Source: Alphaproteobacteria bacterium
GTDB taxonomy: Bacteria > Pseudomonadota > Alphaproteobacteria > Micavibrionales > Micavibrionaceae
NCBI GenBank assembly: GCA_009995045.1
Contig: JAACQG010000008.1
Location: 62,225 to 126,224 of the forward strand
DNA length: 64,000 nt
Reading direction: 5' to 3'
Below are positions 7,432 through 16,703 of this stretch, in pieces. The notes under the pieces are model-generated. The model worked only from the letters and a program-made list of their open reading frames with translations. It ran no database searches and had not been told where the DNA came from. How positions within the stretch are numbered: the first letter of the stretch is position 1; each line of letters begins with the position of its first letter. The position numbers were made by a program, and so were the translations under genes.

Positions 7432-9567
7432 ATGGAATTGATTGCTGTCTTTTTACCTTTGGTTGCGTTTTTAATTGCTGGATTATTCGGTAAAAAATTA
7501 GGCCATGGCGGGTGTCAGGTTGTGACGTGTTCGGCGGTTATTATTGCTGCGTTTACGTCTATCGGGCTTTTCCTTGATGTTGCGCTTGGTGGGCAGGCCT
7601 ATACGACTACGATTATGCCATGGATTGTGTCTGGTGATTTTTCTGTGAATTGGGCGCTACGCATTGACACGTTATCTGTCGTGATGATGTGCGTTATTAA
7701 TATTGTGTCTGCTTGTGTGCATGTGTATTCGGTTGGTTATATGAGCCATGATAATGCGCGTGGCCGCTTTATGGCTTATCTTTCGTTGTTTACATTTGCG
7801 ATGTTGATGTTGGTTACGGCGGATAATTTGCTTCAGCTCTTCTTTGGATGGGAAGGGGTTGGTCTTGCGTCTTATCTTCTTATCGGGTTTTGGAACCACA
7901 AGCACAGCGCGAACGCCGCGGCGCAGAAGGCCTTTATTGTCAACCGTGTTGGGGATTTTGGTTTTGCGCTTGGCATCATGGCCATTTTTGTTGTGTTTGG
8001 CACGATTCAGTTTGATGAAATATTTGCGGCGGTTCCCGATCATGCGGAGATGACGTTTTCGTTTTTAGGGCATGACTTTCATGCGATGACATTGATTGGC
8101 CTTCTGCTCTTTGTTGGTGCAATTGGTAAATCAGCGCAGCTTGGATTGCACACATGGTTGCCCGATGCGATGGAAGGGCCGACGCCTGTTTCTGCGCTTA
8201 TTCATGCGGCGACGATGGTTACGGCAGGGGTTTTCCTTGTTGCGCGCATGTCGCCTCTTTATGAATATGCGCCTGATGCGTTGCAGGTTGTTGCGATTGT
8301 TGGTGGGACGACTGCGTTTGTTGCCGCGACCATCGGTTTAACGCAGTTTGATATTAAGCGTGTGATTGCGTATTCAACGATGTCGCAGCTTGGTTACATG
8401 TTTTTTGCGCTTGGTGTGTCGGCTTATGGTGCGGCGATGTTCCATTTGGTTACGCATGCGTTCTTCAAGGCTTTGCTTTTCCTCGGCGCGGGATCGGTCA
8501 TTCATGCGATGAGTGATGAACAGGATATGCGTAAGATGGGCGGCGTATATAAGAAGATACCCGTTACTTATGCTTTGATGTGGATCGGTTCGCTTGCGCT
8601 TGCGGGAATCCCACCTTTGGCTGGTTTTTATTCCAAGGATATTGTGCTTGAGGCGGCATGGGCGGATCAATCTGCTTGGGGGCATTATGCTTATTGGATG
8701 GGAATTGCGGCGGCTTTGATGACTGCGTTTTATTCGTTCCGTCTTATCTTTATGACGTTCCATGGTAAGCCACGCGCATCTGAAAAGGTGATGAGCCATG
8801 TTCATGAAAGTCCTGCGGTGATGCTTGGGCCATTGATGTTATTGGCGACTGGCGCGATATTGGCGGGATTTGTATTTTATCAGAGCTTTGTTGGTTCATC
8901 CGCGCATCATGGCGCCGATCATGGCAAGGGGCACCAGGTTGAGGTTGTTGAAGAATTGCATGAGGCGGCTGAGCAAGTGGGTGAGGGTGTTCATAATATT
9001 TCCAAAAATGTGACCGGCGCGGATAGTGTTGAGCAACACGCCGATGCCAAGCGTGAAAGCGAACATGAAGAGGCTGATGGTGATCATGTTGCTTGGGCTA
9101 AGGAATCGTTTTGGCAGGATGCACTCTTTGTAAAGGCGGAAAATGATACGGTGGAAGCCGCGCATAATGTTCCTATGTGGGTTAAAAAATTACCGCTTGT
9201 TATGGGGGTGCTTGGTATTTTTGGCGCATGGTTAGCGTATATAAAATATACAGATCTTCCGAAAAAGACGCGTGCGAATTTCGCTTGGCTTCATACGCTT
9301 TTCTATAATAAATATTTCTTTGATGAGCTTTATACCAAAGTATTTGTTAAGAATGCGTGGCGTATAGGGCGATTCTTTTGGGTTTATGGTGATCAAAAAA
9401 CAATTGATCGCTTTGGCCCTGATGGTTCGGCAGGGCTTACGCAGAGATTCGCAGGTGTGTTAAGCCGCGTTCAAACTGGCTTTATTTACCATTATGCATT
9501 TTTGATGATTTTGGCGGTTATCGCGATTTTATCCTGGTTCTTCTTTAAATCCGGCCTGGGGGTATAA
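7432..9567 (+). CDS. nuoL: NADH-quinone oxidoreductase subunit L
   Basis: Distal proton-pumping subunit with the long lateral helix. At 711 aa it is longer than the ~610-660 aa of many homologues. The antiporter core is clear: FFGWEGVGLASYLLIGFW (Glu of helix 5), GAIGKSAQLGLHTWLPDAM (Lys), TPVSALIHAATMVTAGVFL, and AYSTMSQLGYMFFALG. The extra length is a hydrophilic His/Glu/Asp-rich segment at about residues 490-580 (HHGADHGKGH, EEADGDHVAW) before the C-terminal helices, a place where this family varies. The next gene, nuoM, starts 12 nt after the stop. Confidence 0.97.
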   Translation: MELIAVFLPLVAFLIAGLFGKKLGHGGCQVVTCSAVIIAAFTSIGLFLDVALGGQAYTTTIMPWIVSGDFSVNWALRIDTLSVVMMCVINIVSACVHVYSVGYMSHDNARGRFMAYLSLFTFAMLMLVTADNLLQLFFGWEGVGLASYLLIGFWNHKHSANAAAQKAFIVNRVGDFGFALGIMAIFVVFGTIQFDEIFAAVPDHAEMTFSFLGHDFHAMTLIGLLLFVGAIGKSAQLGLHTWLPDAMEGPTPVSALIHAATMVTAGVFLVARMSPLYEYAPDALQVVAIVGGTTAFVAATIGLTQFDIKRVIAYSTMSQLGYMFFALGVSAYGAAMFHLVTHAFFKALLFLGAGSVIHAMSDEQDMRKMGGVYKKIPVTYALMWIGSLALAGIPPLAGFYSKDIVLEAAWADQSAWGHYAYWMGIAAALMTAFYSFRLIFMTFHGKPRASEKVMSHVHESPAVMLGPLMLLATGAILAGFVFYQSFVGSSAHHGADHGKGHQVEVVEELHEAAEQVGEGVHNISKNVTGADSVEQHADAKRESEHEEADGDHVAWAKESFWQDALFVKAENDTVEAAHNVPMWVKKLPLVMGVLGIFGAWLAYIKYTDLPKKTRANFAWLHTLFYNKYFFDELYTKVFVKNAWRIGRFFWVYGDQKTIDRFGPDGSAGLTQRFAGVLSRVQTGFIYHYAFLMILAVIAILSWFFFKSGLGV

Positions 9568-9579
9568 GAGTTTTAGATT

Positions 9580-11118
9580 ATGATTGAATTTTCACTCCTT
9601 TCTATAATGACGTTTTTGCCGCTTGCCGGATGTTTGATCATTTTGATGATCCGCGGCGACGAGGAAACGGTTGGGAAGAACGCCAAATATATGGCGCTTT
9701 ACACCTCTTTGTTTACGCTCGCTTTTGCGGTTTATATGGTTATTCGGTTTGAGCCGCTTGATGATGGCTTTCAATTTGTTGAACATAGCGGCTGGCTTAA
9801 GACTTTTGGCATTAACTACCATATGGGTGTGGACGGGATTTCCGTTTTGTTCGTTCTTCTGGCGACGTTTTTGACACCCATTTGTATTCTATCTGCGTGG
9901 AGTTCCATAAAAACGCGGGTTAAGGAGTTCATGATTGCTTTCCTTGTATTGGAAAGCTTTATGATTGGAACGTTTTGCGCGCTTGATACGATCTTGTTTT
10001 ATACATTTTTTGAAGGCGTGCTTATTCCCATGTTCCTGATTATCGGGGTATGGGGTGGAAAGCGCCGTGTTTATGCGTCTTATAAATTCTTCCTATATAC
10101 GTTGCTTGGTTCGGTTTTGATGTTGGTTGCGATCTTAACGCTTTATGCGCAGGTTGGTTCGACCGATATTCCGACATTGATGGCTAATCCTGTTTCGCCG
10201 GAGATACAGAAATGGCTATGGATTGCGTTCTTTGCCTCATTTGCCGTTAAGATGCCGATGTGGCCGGTGCATACATGGCTTCCTGATGCCCACGTTGAGG
10301 CACCGACTGCGGGGTCTGTGATCTTGGCAGGGGTTTTGTTGAAGATGGGCGGATATGGTTTCCTTCGTTTCTCATTGCCACTATTTCCTGACGCGACGGC
10401 GTTCTTTACTGATTTCGTTTATTGGTTATCTGTTATCGCGATTATATACACGTCGCTTGTTGCGCTTGTTCAGACGGATATGAAAAAGTTAATTGCGTAT
10501 TCATCGGTTGCGCATATGGGCTATGTGACGCTCGGTATTTTCACCGCTACTGTTGTTGGTGTTGAGGGCGCGGTTTATCAAATGCTGTCGCATGGTTTGA
10601 TATCGGGGGCGTTATTCTTGTGTGTTGGTGTTGTTTATGATCGTCTTCATACGCGTGAGATTGCGCGTTATGGCGGGGTTGTTAAGAATATGCCTAAATA
10701 TGCGACCGTGTTTATGATCTTTATGCTTGGCTCAGTTGGCTTGCCTGGGACATCTGGCTTTGTTGGGGAGTTTCTCGTCTTGCTTGCGGCGTTTAAGGTG
10801 AATACGACAATTGCATTTTTGGCGGCAAGTGGTTTGGTTTTGGGCGCGGCGTATATGCTCGTGCTCTATCGTAAAGTGGTATTTGGCCCGACGGAGCATT
10901 CCGATGCGGCGAGCATGCAGGATTTAAACCCACGTGAGTTTTGGCTTTTAGCGCCGCTTGTTGTGTTGGTGATTTATTTTGGTGTGTTTCCAAGTGCTAT
11001 TACAAGCATCACTAGCCCGGCTATTGAGAAATTGGTTAGCAATTATAATGCGCATTTGGCGGCGTCGGCGGAGGCGGTTGATACACCACTGCAGCCATTA
11101 GAGAATGAGGGACATTAA
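9580..11118 (+). CDS. nuoM: NADH-quinone oxidoreductase subunit M
   Basis: Antiporter-like proton-pumping subunit, 512 aa, with about 14 transmembrane helices. Signature stretches are [21 protein letters not shown] (pumping Glu), [41 protein letters not shown] (given here in part: [17 protein letters not shown]), and [16 protein letters not shown]. The protein is full length, ending LQPLENEGH. It is followed 3 nt later by nuoN. Confidence 0.98.
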   Translation: MIEFSLLSIMTFLPLAGCLIILMIRGDEETVGKNAKYMALYTSLFTLAFAVYMVIRFEPLDDGFQFVEHSGWLKTFGINYHMGVDGISVLFVLLATFLTPICILSAWSSIKTRVKEFMIAFLVLESFMIGTFCALDTILFYTFFEGVLIPMFLIIGVWGGKRRVYASYKFFLYTLLGSVLMLVAILTLYAQVGSTDIPTLMANPVSPEIQKWLWIAFFASFAVKMPMWPVHTWLPDAHVEAPTAGSVILAGVLLKMGGYGFLRFSLPLFPDATAFFTDFVYWLSVIAIIYTSLVALVQTDMKKLIAYSSVAHMGYVTLGIFTATVVGVEGAVYQMLSHGLISGALFLCVGVVYDRLHTREIARYGGVVKNMPKYATVFMIFMLGSVGLPGTSGFVGEFLVLLAAFKVNTTIAFLAASGLVLGAAYMLVLYRKVVFGPTEHSDAASMQDLNPREFWLLAPLVVLVIYFGVFPSAITSITSPAIEKLVSNYNAHLAASAEAVDTPLQPLENEGH

Positions 11119-11121
11119 GTC

Positions 11122-12561
11122 ATGGATTTGAATTTGGTTCCATTATTGCCGGAGATTTTTCTCGCTATTAGTGCGATGGGCTTATTGCTTGTCGGGGCGA
11201 ATTTCGGCAATGAAAGTACGAAGGTGATTAGCTGGTATGCGGCTCTAGCTGCGTTTGTTGCGATTATGATCACGCTTAATGTGCCGAGCGATGAGGAGGC
11301 GGTTTTAAATGGCCTCTTTAAGTTGGATTTATTTGCCAGTGTCATGAAGATTATCATTTTGATTGGTGTTATTGCGTCGATTTCATTGTCTGTACGCTAT
11401 CTCATTCAACAGGGTATTGCGCGATTTGAATATCCTATTCTTATTTTGCTGTCTGCGGTTGGTATGATGGTGATGGTTTCGGCGAATAATATGTTGAGCC
11501 TTTATGTTGGTTTAGAGCTTCAATCGCTCGCGCTTTATGTTTTGGCGGCGTTTAATCGTAATTCTCTTAAAAGTTCAGAAGCCGGGATTAAGTATTTCAT
11601 CCTTGGAGCGTTATCGTCCGGGTTCTTGTTGTTTGGTATTTCGTTGATTTATGGTTTTACAGGGACGATTGATTTTGAGGTTATTCAAAATACGCTTATG
11701 GCCACAGAAACGATTGGTTTTGGTGTGACGTTTGGTTTGGTGTTTATTCTTGCCGGGCTTGCTTTCAAGGTTTCTGCCGTGCCGTTTCATATGTGGACGC
11801 CGGATGTGTATCAAGGGGCGCCAACATGTGTGACGGCGTTCTTTGCTATGGTTCCAAAGATTGCGGCTATGGGGCTTTTGATGCGCTTGTTGTTTGAACC
11901 GTTTGGCATTATGGCGGATCAATGGGGGCAGATTGTTTATTTCCTTGCGGTTGCTTCGATGATTGTTGGTGCGTTTGCGGCGATTGCGCAGGATAACATT
12001 AAGCGTTTGCTTGCGTATTCTTCTATTGGGAATATGGGGTATGTTTTGATTGGGATTGTTGCGGGTAACGAGGTTGGTGCGTCTGCGGTTATGCTATATC
12101 TGTTTATCTATATGATCATGACGGCTGGTGTTTTTGCTGTTGTGCTATGTATGCGCCGCAATGATCATGTTTTGGAGAATATCTCTGATCTCTCTGGTCT
12201 TTCTCGTCATAACCCTGCGCTTGCCTATGGTATGGCGATATTGATGTTTTCGATGGCTGGTATCCCGCCATTTGCTGGTTTCTTCGGGAAGCTGGCGATC
12301 TTTAACGCCGCGGTAGAGGCGGAGCTTTATGTGCTTGCGGTGGTTGGTGTTTTGACCTCTGTTATTGGTGCGTATTACTATTTGCGTATCATTAAGGTGA
12401 TGTTCTTTGATGAGCCTGTTGATGCTTATGATTCTGGCTTTCCGTTGGCGCGTAAGATTGTTTTGACGCTTTCTGTTTTGTTCATTGTGGGTTTTATCAT
12501 TAAGCCCGGCGTTGTTCTTAACGCTATGCAGGCAGCGGCATCCTCGCTATTTGTTGGGTAA
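11122..12561 (+). CDS. nuoN: NADH-quinone oxidoreductase subunit N
   Basis: Third antiporter-like subunit of complex I, 479 aa, normal length. Visible motifs: LYVGLELQSLALYVLAAF (helix 5 with Glu), AFKVSAVPFHMWTPDVYQGA (Lys and the HMWTPDVY signature), AYSSIGNMGYVLIGIV, and MAGIPPFAGFFGKL. It is the last nuo gene, and birA starts 3 nt after its stop, so the operon continues into vitamin and RNA genes. Confidence 0.98.
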   Translation: MDLNLVPLLPEIFLAISAMGLLLVGANFGNESTKVISWYAALAAFVAIMITLNVPSDEEAVLNGLFKLDLFASVMKIIILIGVIASISLSVRYLIQQGIARFEYPILILLSAVGMMVMVSANNMLSLYVGLELQSLALYVLAAFNRNSLKSSEAGIKYFILGALSSGFLLFGISLIYGFTGTIDFEVIQNTLMATETIGFGVTFGLVFILAGLAFKVSAVPFHMWTPDVYQGAPTCVTAFFAMVPKIAAMGLLMRLLFEPFGIMADQWGQIVYFLAVASMIVGAFAAIAQDNIKRLLAYSSIGNMGYVLIGIVAGNEVGASAVMLYLFIYMIMTAGVFAVVLCMRRNDHVLENISDLSGLSRHNPALAYGMAILMFSMAGIPPFAGFFGKLAIFNAAVEAELYVLAVVGVLTSVIGAYYYLRIIKVMFFDEPVDAYDSGFPLARKIVLTLSVLFIVGFIIKPGVVLNAMQAAASSLFVG

Positions 12562-12564
12562 AAG

Positions 12565-13299
12565 ATGAACCTTGATTGGGTCATAGAGACGCATGATGAG
12601 GTTCAATCGACCCAAGATATCGTGATGGATATGGCGCGTTCAGGTCAGGTTGAGGGCTATGTTGTACAGGCGCATGTTCAAAGTGGCGGTCGTGGACGTC
12701 ATGGGCGCAAGTGGGATTCTCTTCCCGGTAATCTCTTTCTTTCTGTATTGTTAAGGCCGCCTTGTCAGGCGCGAGATATTGGACAGCTTGCTTTGATTGC
12801 GGGTCTGGCTCTGGTTGAGGCTATCAAGAATTTGTCTTGCGGTGATTTGGATGAGGTTTTGTCGCTAAAATGGCCGAATGATGTTTTGATCAACGGGGAT
12901 AAATGTGCGGGATTATTGCTGGAAACGGAACTGGCGCAGGATGGGTCGATGCATTGGGCTGTGGTTGGTGTTGGTGTGAATGTGTCTGCGGCGCCTGAAG
13001 GGCTTGGTGTTGCGTTGAATGATTACACGAAAGAAGGCATAAAAGCCGATATTTTGCGGGATCGGTTCTTAGAGATTATGGATGCACATTACGTGTTTTG
13101 GATTGAGAATGGTTTTGATGAATTGCGTCAATCTTGGCTTAAACATGCGCATGAGCAGGGGCAAAACATGCAGGTGAAAATCGGGACTCATTTGGAGAAT
13201 GGATTTTTTCATGATATTGATGCGTTTGGTAATTTACGATTATACGATGATCAACATCGCTTGAAAACGGTGAGCTCGGGAGAGGTTTATTTATACTGA
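12565..13299 (+). CDS. birA: Biotin--[acetyl-CoA carboxylase] ligase
   Basis: Attaches biotin to the biotin carboxyl carrier protein through biotinyl-AMP. The 244-aa protein has no N-terminal helix-turn-helix, so it is the monofunctional form and not a repressor. Motifs: STQD near residue 16, the GGRGRHGRKWDS biotinyl-AMP loop (~45-56), KWPNDVLINGDKCAGLLLE (~100-118), and the C-terminal SH3-like part. The position after nuoN is conserved in alphaproteobacteria. coaX follows after one base. Confidence 0.95.
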   Translation: MNLDWVIETHDEVQSTQDIVMDMARSGQVEGYVVQAHVQSGGRGRHGRKWDSLPGNLFLSVLLRPPCQARDIGQLALIAGLALVEAIKNLSCGDLDEVLSLKWPNDVLINGDKCAGLLLETELAQDGSMHWAVVGVGVNVSAAPEGLGVALNDYTKEGIKADILRDRFLEIMDAHYVFWIENGFDELRQSWLKHAHEQGQNMQVKIGTHLENGFFHDIDAFGNLRLYDDQHRLKTVSSGEVYLY

Positions 13300-13300
13300 T

Positions 13301-14062
13301 ATGTTATTGGCGATTGATATTGGGAATACGAATACTGTTTTTGCGGTTTATGATAAAGATGTGCTTGTTGAATCATGGCGCTTACGCAGTGATGCACGTC
13401 ATAGCGCGGATGAATATGCGGCTTTTTTGAACCAGCTTTTTGATGTTTCCGGGGTGAAGTGGAAATCTATCCATAAGGTTATTGTCTCATCGGTTGTTCC
13501 GGATGCGAATTTTGGTATTCGTCGTTTTTGTGAAAAGTATATTGGGGTTAGCCCTGTTTTTGTGACGAAGGATATGGTTAGTATTGCGGCTGTTATTGAT
13601 CGCCCAGAGGATATTGGCGCGGATCGATTGGTTAATGCGGCGGCGGTTAAGGCGCATTATAACACGCCGGTGATTGTGATTGATTTTGGAACGGCGACAA
13701 CATTTGATGTTGTGGATCTTGATGGTAATTACGCGGGCGGTGTGATCGCGCCGGGTGTTAATTTATCAATGGCGGCGTTGCATCAGGCGGCTTCCAAATT
13801 GCCGCAGATTAGCGTTGAAAAGCCAGAATCTGCGATTGGTAAAAACACGGTTTCGGCAATGCAATCGGGTGTATATTGGGGCTATGTCGGTTTGATTGAC
13901 CGGATTTTAAGTGAAATCCGAGCGGAGATCGGAGGCGATGTGACGGTTATTGCAACGGGTGGCCTTGCGCCTTTATTTGCAAAGGATAATGCCGCGATTG
14001 ATATCGTGGATGAAAATTTAACATTAAAAGGTTTGTGCCTTATTGCGGCGCAACATACATAG
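13301..14062 (+). CDS. coaX: Type III pantothenate kinase
   Basis: First step of coenzyme A synthesis: phosphorylates pantothenate. The 253-aa protein shows the ASKHA fold motifs of the type III enzyme: LLAIDIGNTNTVFAVYD at the N-terminus (phosphate 1 loop), GADRLVNAAAVKAHY, the phosphate 2 motif VIDFGTATTFDVVD, and ATGGLAPLF. The type III enzyme needs a monovalent cation and is not feedback-inhibited by CoA (family knowledge). Lies between birA and the RNase J gene. Confidence 0.96.
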   Translation: MLLAIDIGNTNTVFAVYDKDVLVESWRLRSDARHSADEYAAFLNQLFDVSGVKWKSIHKVIVSSVVPDANFGIRRFCEKYIGVSPVFVTKDMVSIAAVIDRPEDIGADRLVNAAAVKAHYNTPVIVIDFGTATTFDVVDLDGNYAGGVIAPGVNLSMAALHQAASKLPQISVEKPESAIGKNTVSAMQSGVYWGYVGLIDRILSEIRAEIGGDVTVIATGGLAPLFAKDNAAIDIVDENLTLKGLCLIAAQHT

Positions 14063-14071
14063 AAAGCGTTT

Positions 14072-15745
14072 ATGAGTATTCAGTCAGAGTTTGGGAATGA
14101 TTTTTATTTTCTACCATTGGGGGGGAGTGAACAATTTGGGGTGAACCTAAATGTTTACATATGCAATGGTGAGATGTTAGCGATCGATTGTGGCATCGGG
14201 TTTGCGGATGAACGTTTCCCCGGGATTGATTTATTGCTTCCTGACCCTGAATTTCTTGAGGACAATCAACATGATTTAAAGGGTATGATTATTACTCATG
14301 CGCATGAGGACCATATCGGTGCGGTTGCGCATCTATGGGAGCGGTTCAGATGTCCGCTTTATGCGACAAAATTCACCGTCGCAGTATTGAAGCGTAAATT
14401 GAAAGAGCGCGGATTGCGTAAGGTTGAGGTGAATGTCATTGAGCCAAATGAGGCGTTTCATGTGGGTTCATTTGAGGTTCACCCTATTGGTGTTTCGCAT
14501 TCCGTACCGGAGAGCGTTTCGTTGTTTATCAAGACTGTTCACGGCAATGTTATGCATAGTGGTGATTGGAATTTAGACCCTGCGCCGACGATTGGCAAGC
14601 CAACCGATGCGGATGCGTTAAAGGCGGCGGGTAAAGAAGGGTTGCTTGCGTATATCGGGGATTCTACGAATGCTGAGGTGAACGGGTTTTCAGGTTCGGA
14701 AAGCGATGTGGCTAAGGGGTTAGAGGCGGAATTTAAGACATGTCATGGCAAGATTGCGATTACGACATTTTCATCAAATATAGGACGCGTACACTCCATT
14801 GCAAAAGCGGCGCAAGCGTGTGATCGACAGGTCGCAGTGATTGGTCGTTCGCTGCATAATATGATTGGATGTGCTAAAGATTGTGGGTATTTAGCTGATG
14901 TTCCTGAATTTTTAGATGAGGGGAATATTGGTTTTATTCCTGATGAAAAGCTTGTTGTGATTGTGACGGGGTCACAGGGGGAATATCGAGCGGCGTTGGC
15001 AAAGATATCGCGCGGCGATCATCGCTCTATGACGCTTAATCCGGGGGATACGGTTATATTCTCATCACGGGCTATTCCCGGTAATGAGCGTGAGATTAAC
15101 ACCATTAAGAATAATTTGAGCGGGGCAGGTATTCGTATTGTGACCCCCAATGACACGGAGAACAAAATTCATGTGTCGGGGCATCCTTGCCGTGATGAAA
15201 TTGCGCAAATGTTTCAATGGCTAAACCCGAATACGGTTATTCCCGTGCATGGGGAGCGCACACAGCTAGAAGCGCATGCGCAATTTGCGCAAAGTTGTCA
15301 GGTTAAGCATACTGTTGTGCCGAGCAATGGTTCGATTATTAAACTGTCTGGTGGGCTTGCGACGATTGTTGATCATATCGCAACCGATGTTTTGGCGGTG
15401 GATCAAAAACGGGTTATTCGTAGCGATCATCAATCCATCTCTGCACGTCGTAAGCTTCAATATACTGGTGTGCTTCATGTGTCGGTTGTTCTGGATGGGC
15501 ACGGCCAATTGTTGGGCGATCCGAAATTTGAGACGGTTGGTTTGATTGATCCAGAAGATCCAGATGAAGAGCAGTTTGAAGAAAACCTTGCGGTTGAAAT
15601 TGAAGACATATTGGACGATATGAGTGCCAAGAGCCTGAAGGATGATGATGTGGTGGCGGAAGAGCTGCGCATTGGATTACGACGCTTTTGTTTTCATGTG
15701 CTTGGGATTAAGCCCAAGGCAACAATACATGTATTGAGAGTTTGA
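14072..15745 (+). CDS. rnj: Ribonuclease J
   Basis: Metallo-beta-lactamase/beta-CASP ribonuclease with endo- and 5'-to-3' exonuclease activity, used in RNA processing and decay. At 557 aa it is of normal length. The zinc motif THAHEDHIGA is at about residues 74-83, HSGDWNLDP supplies another metal ligand, STNAEVNGFSGSE and TTFSSNIGRVHS mark the beta-CASP region, and HVSGHPCRDEI and VHGER complete the site. The C-terminal domain is present. Followed one base later by a DUF1467 gene. Confidence 0.95.
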   Translation: MSIQSEFGNDFYFLPLGGSEQFGVNLNVYICNGEMLAIDCGIGFADERFPGIDLLLPDPEFLEDNQHDLKGMIITHAHEDHIGAVAHLWERFRCPLYATKFTVAVLKRKLKERGLRKVEVNVIEPNEAFHVGSFEVHPIGVSHSVPESVSLFIKTVHGNVMHSGDWNLDPAPTIGKPTDADALKAAGKEGLLAYIGDSTNAEVNGFSGSESDVAKGLEAEFKTCHGKIAITTFSSNIGRVHSIAKAAQACDRQVAVIGRSLHNMIGCAKDCGYLADVPEFLDEGNIGFIPDEKLVVIVTGSQGEYRAALAKISRGDHRSMTLNPGDTVIFSSRAIPGNEREINTIKNNLSGAGIRIVTPNDTENKIHVSGHPCRDEIAQMFQWLNPNTVIPVHGERTQLEAHAQFAQSCQVKHTVVPSNGSIIKLSGGLATIVDHIATDVLAVDQKRVIRSDHQSISARRKLQYTGVLHVSVVLDGHGQLLGDPKFETVGLIDPEDPDEEQFEENLAVEIEDILDDMSAKSLKDDDVVAEELRIGLRRFCFHVLGIKPKATIHVLRV

Positions 15746-15746
15746 T

Positions 15747-15998
15747 ATGGGTTGGTTTACTGGGATTGTCGTTTTTTTAATTGCGTGGTGGACGTTTTTG
15801 TTGATGGTGCTGCCGTTTGGCCATAAGCGCGATATTGACGGCACGGTTATGCCCGGTGCGAATATAAAGAAGAAATTTATCTGGACGACAATCGGTGCGG
15901 CGGTCATTTGGGTGATTATTTATCTGATCATTGAGGCTGATGTTATTAGTTTTCAAGATATGGCGCAGGCCATGTTTGAAGAGGATGCTTTGAAATGA
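15747..15998 (+). CDS. DUF1467 family small membrane protein
   Basis: An 83-aa protein with two transmembrane helices (residues ~4-24 and ~46-66) joined by a short loop, PFGHKRDIDGTVMPGA, that is typical of DUF1467 proteins. The function is unknown. In alphaproteobacteria the family is regularly found between the RNase J gene and proS, as here. The stop overlaps the next start (ATGA). Confidence 0.88.
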   Translation: MGWFTGIVVFLIAWWTFLLMVLPFGHKRDIDGTVMPGANIKKKFIWTTIGAAVIWVIIYLIIEADVISFQDMAQAMFEEDALK

Positions 15999-16702
15999 TG
16001 CGTTTATGTTTTGCTGTTGTCGTTTTTTCGGTGTGGGTTTTTCCCGCGATGGCGCAGCAGGGGGTGGATAGTGTATGTGAGCGGCTTTCGCAATTTGTTC
16101 CGATTGATGGTGTTGAATTTCAACCGGGAGCGACAGATGTTCCGGTGAATATTAATTCCATCCAAGATCCTGTGCATGGATCGATCAGTATTCCGGTTGA
16201 TGTTAACCTTGCTGAGTATTTTGACAGACCAGAATTGCGCAGTGTTCCTGGGTTAATGTTGGAGCCGGAGATTGCGAATATTGAGATTAATCAAGATGGA
16301 TCGGTGTTTTATAACGGGCAGGAAATTTCTGCGGATATTAAGCGTATTTGCGGTGGGGATGTTAATATTGATAAGCTTGATGCTATTATCTCTAAAGTGA
16401 CTGCTCCTGTCGTTTCTGAACCACCTCCAAAACCAAGTTTTAAACCTGTTCAATCTACAATGGAGCAGAAGAAAAAGAGCAGCGTTAAAGTGATGAGCGG
16501 CGATGAAACTGTCATTTCGACCGAGGCTGTTGATCGTGTTCAAAAAGATGTTAAGTTGAAGCCGCAAAGCGTCCCTGTAAAAGAGGAGGCGGTAGATGAA
16601 AATGGTATTGACGTTGAAGTGTTAAAAGCGCAAGACAGTACCGATGGCGTTATCAATAGCGATAGCGAAGATGAAAGTATATTAGAAGGCCAATACCCGT
16701 AA
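15995..16702 (+). CDS. Secreted protein of unknown function
   Basis: I do not recognise this 235-aa protein. Residues 1-20 form a signal peptide (LCFAVVVFSVWVFPAMA-QQ), so it is likely periplasmic. Residues ~21-120 seem to be a folded domain with two Cys (VDSVCERL and IKRICGG). The rest is low-complexity and rich in Lys, Ser, Val, Glu and Asp, with PPPKPSFKP near residue 145, and so is likely disordered. The ATGA overlap with the DUF1467 gene and the one-base gap to proS place it in the same transcript. Confidence 0.75.
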   Translation: MMRLCFAVVVFSVWVFPAMAQQGVDSVCERLSQFVPIDGVEFQPGATDVPVNINSIQDPVHGSISIPVDVNLAEYFDRPELRSVPGLMLEPEIANIEINQDGSVFYNGQEISADIKRICGGDVNIDKLDAIISKVTAPVVSEPPPKPSFKPVQSTMEQKKKSSVKVMSGDETVISTEAVDRVQKDVKLKPQSVPVKEEAVDENGIDVEVLKAQDSTDGVINSDSEDESILEGQYP

Positions 16703-16703
16703 C

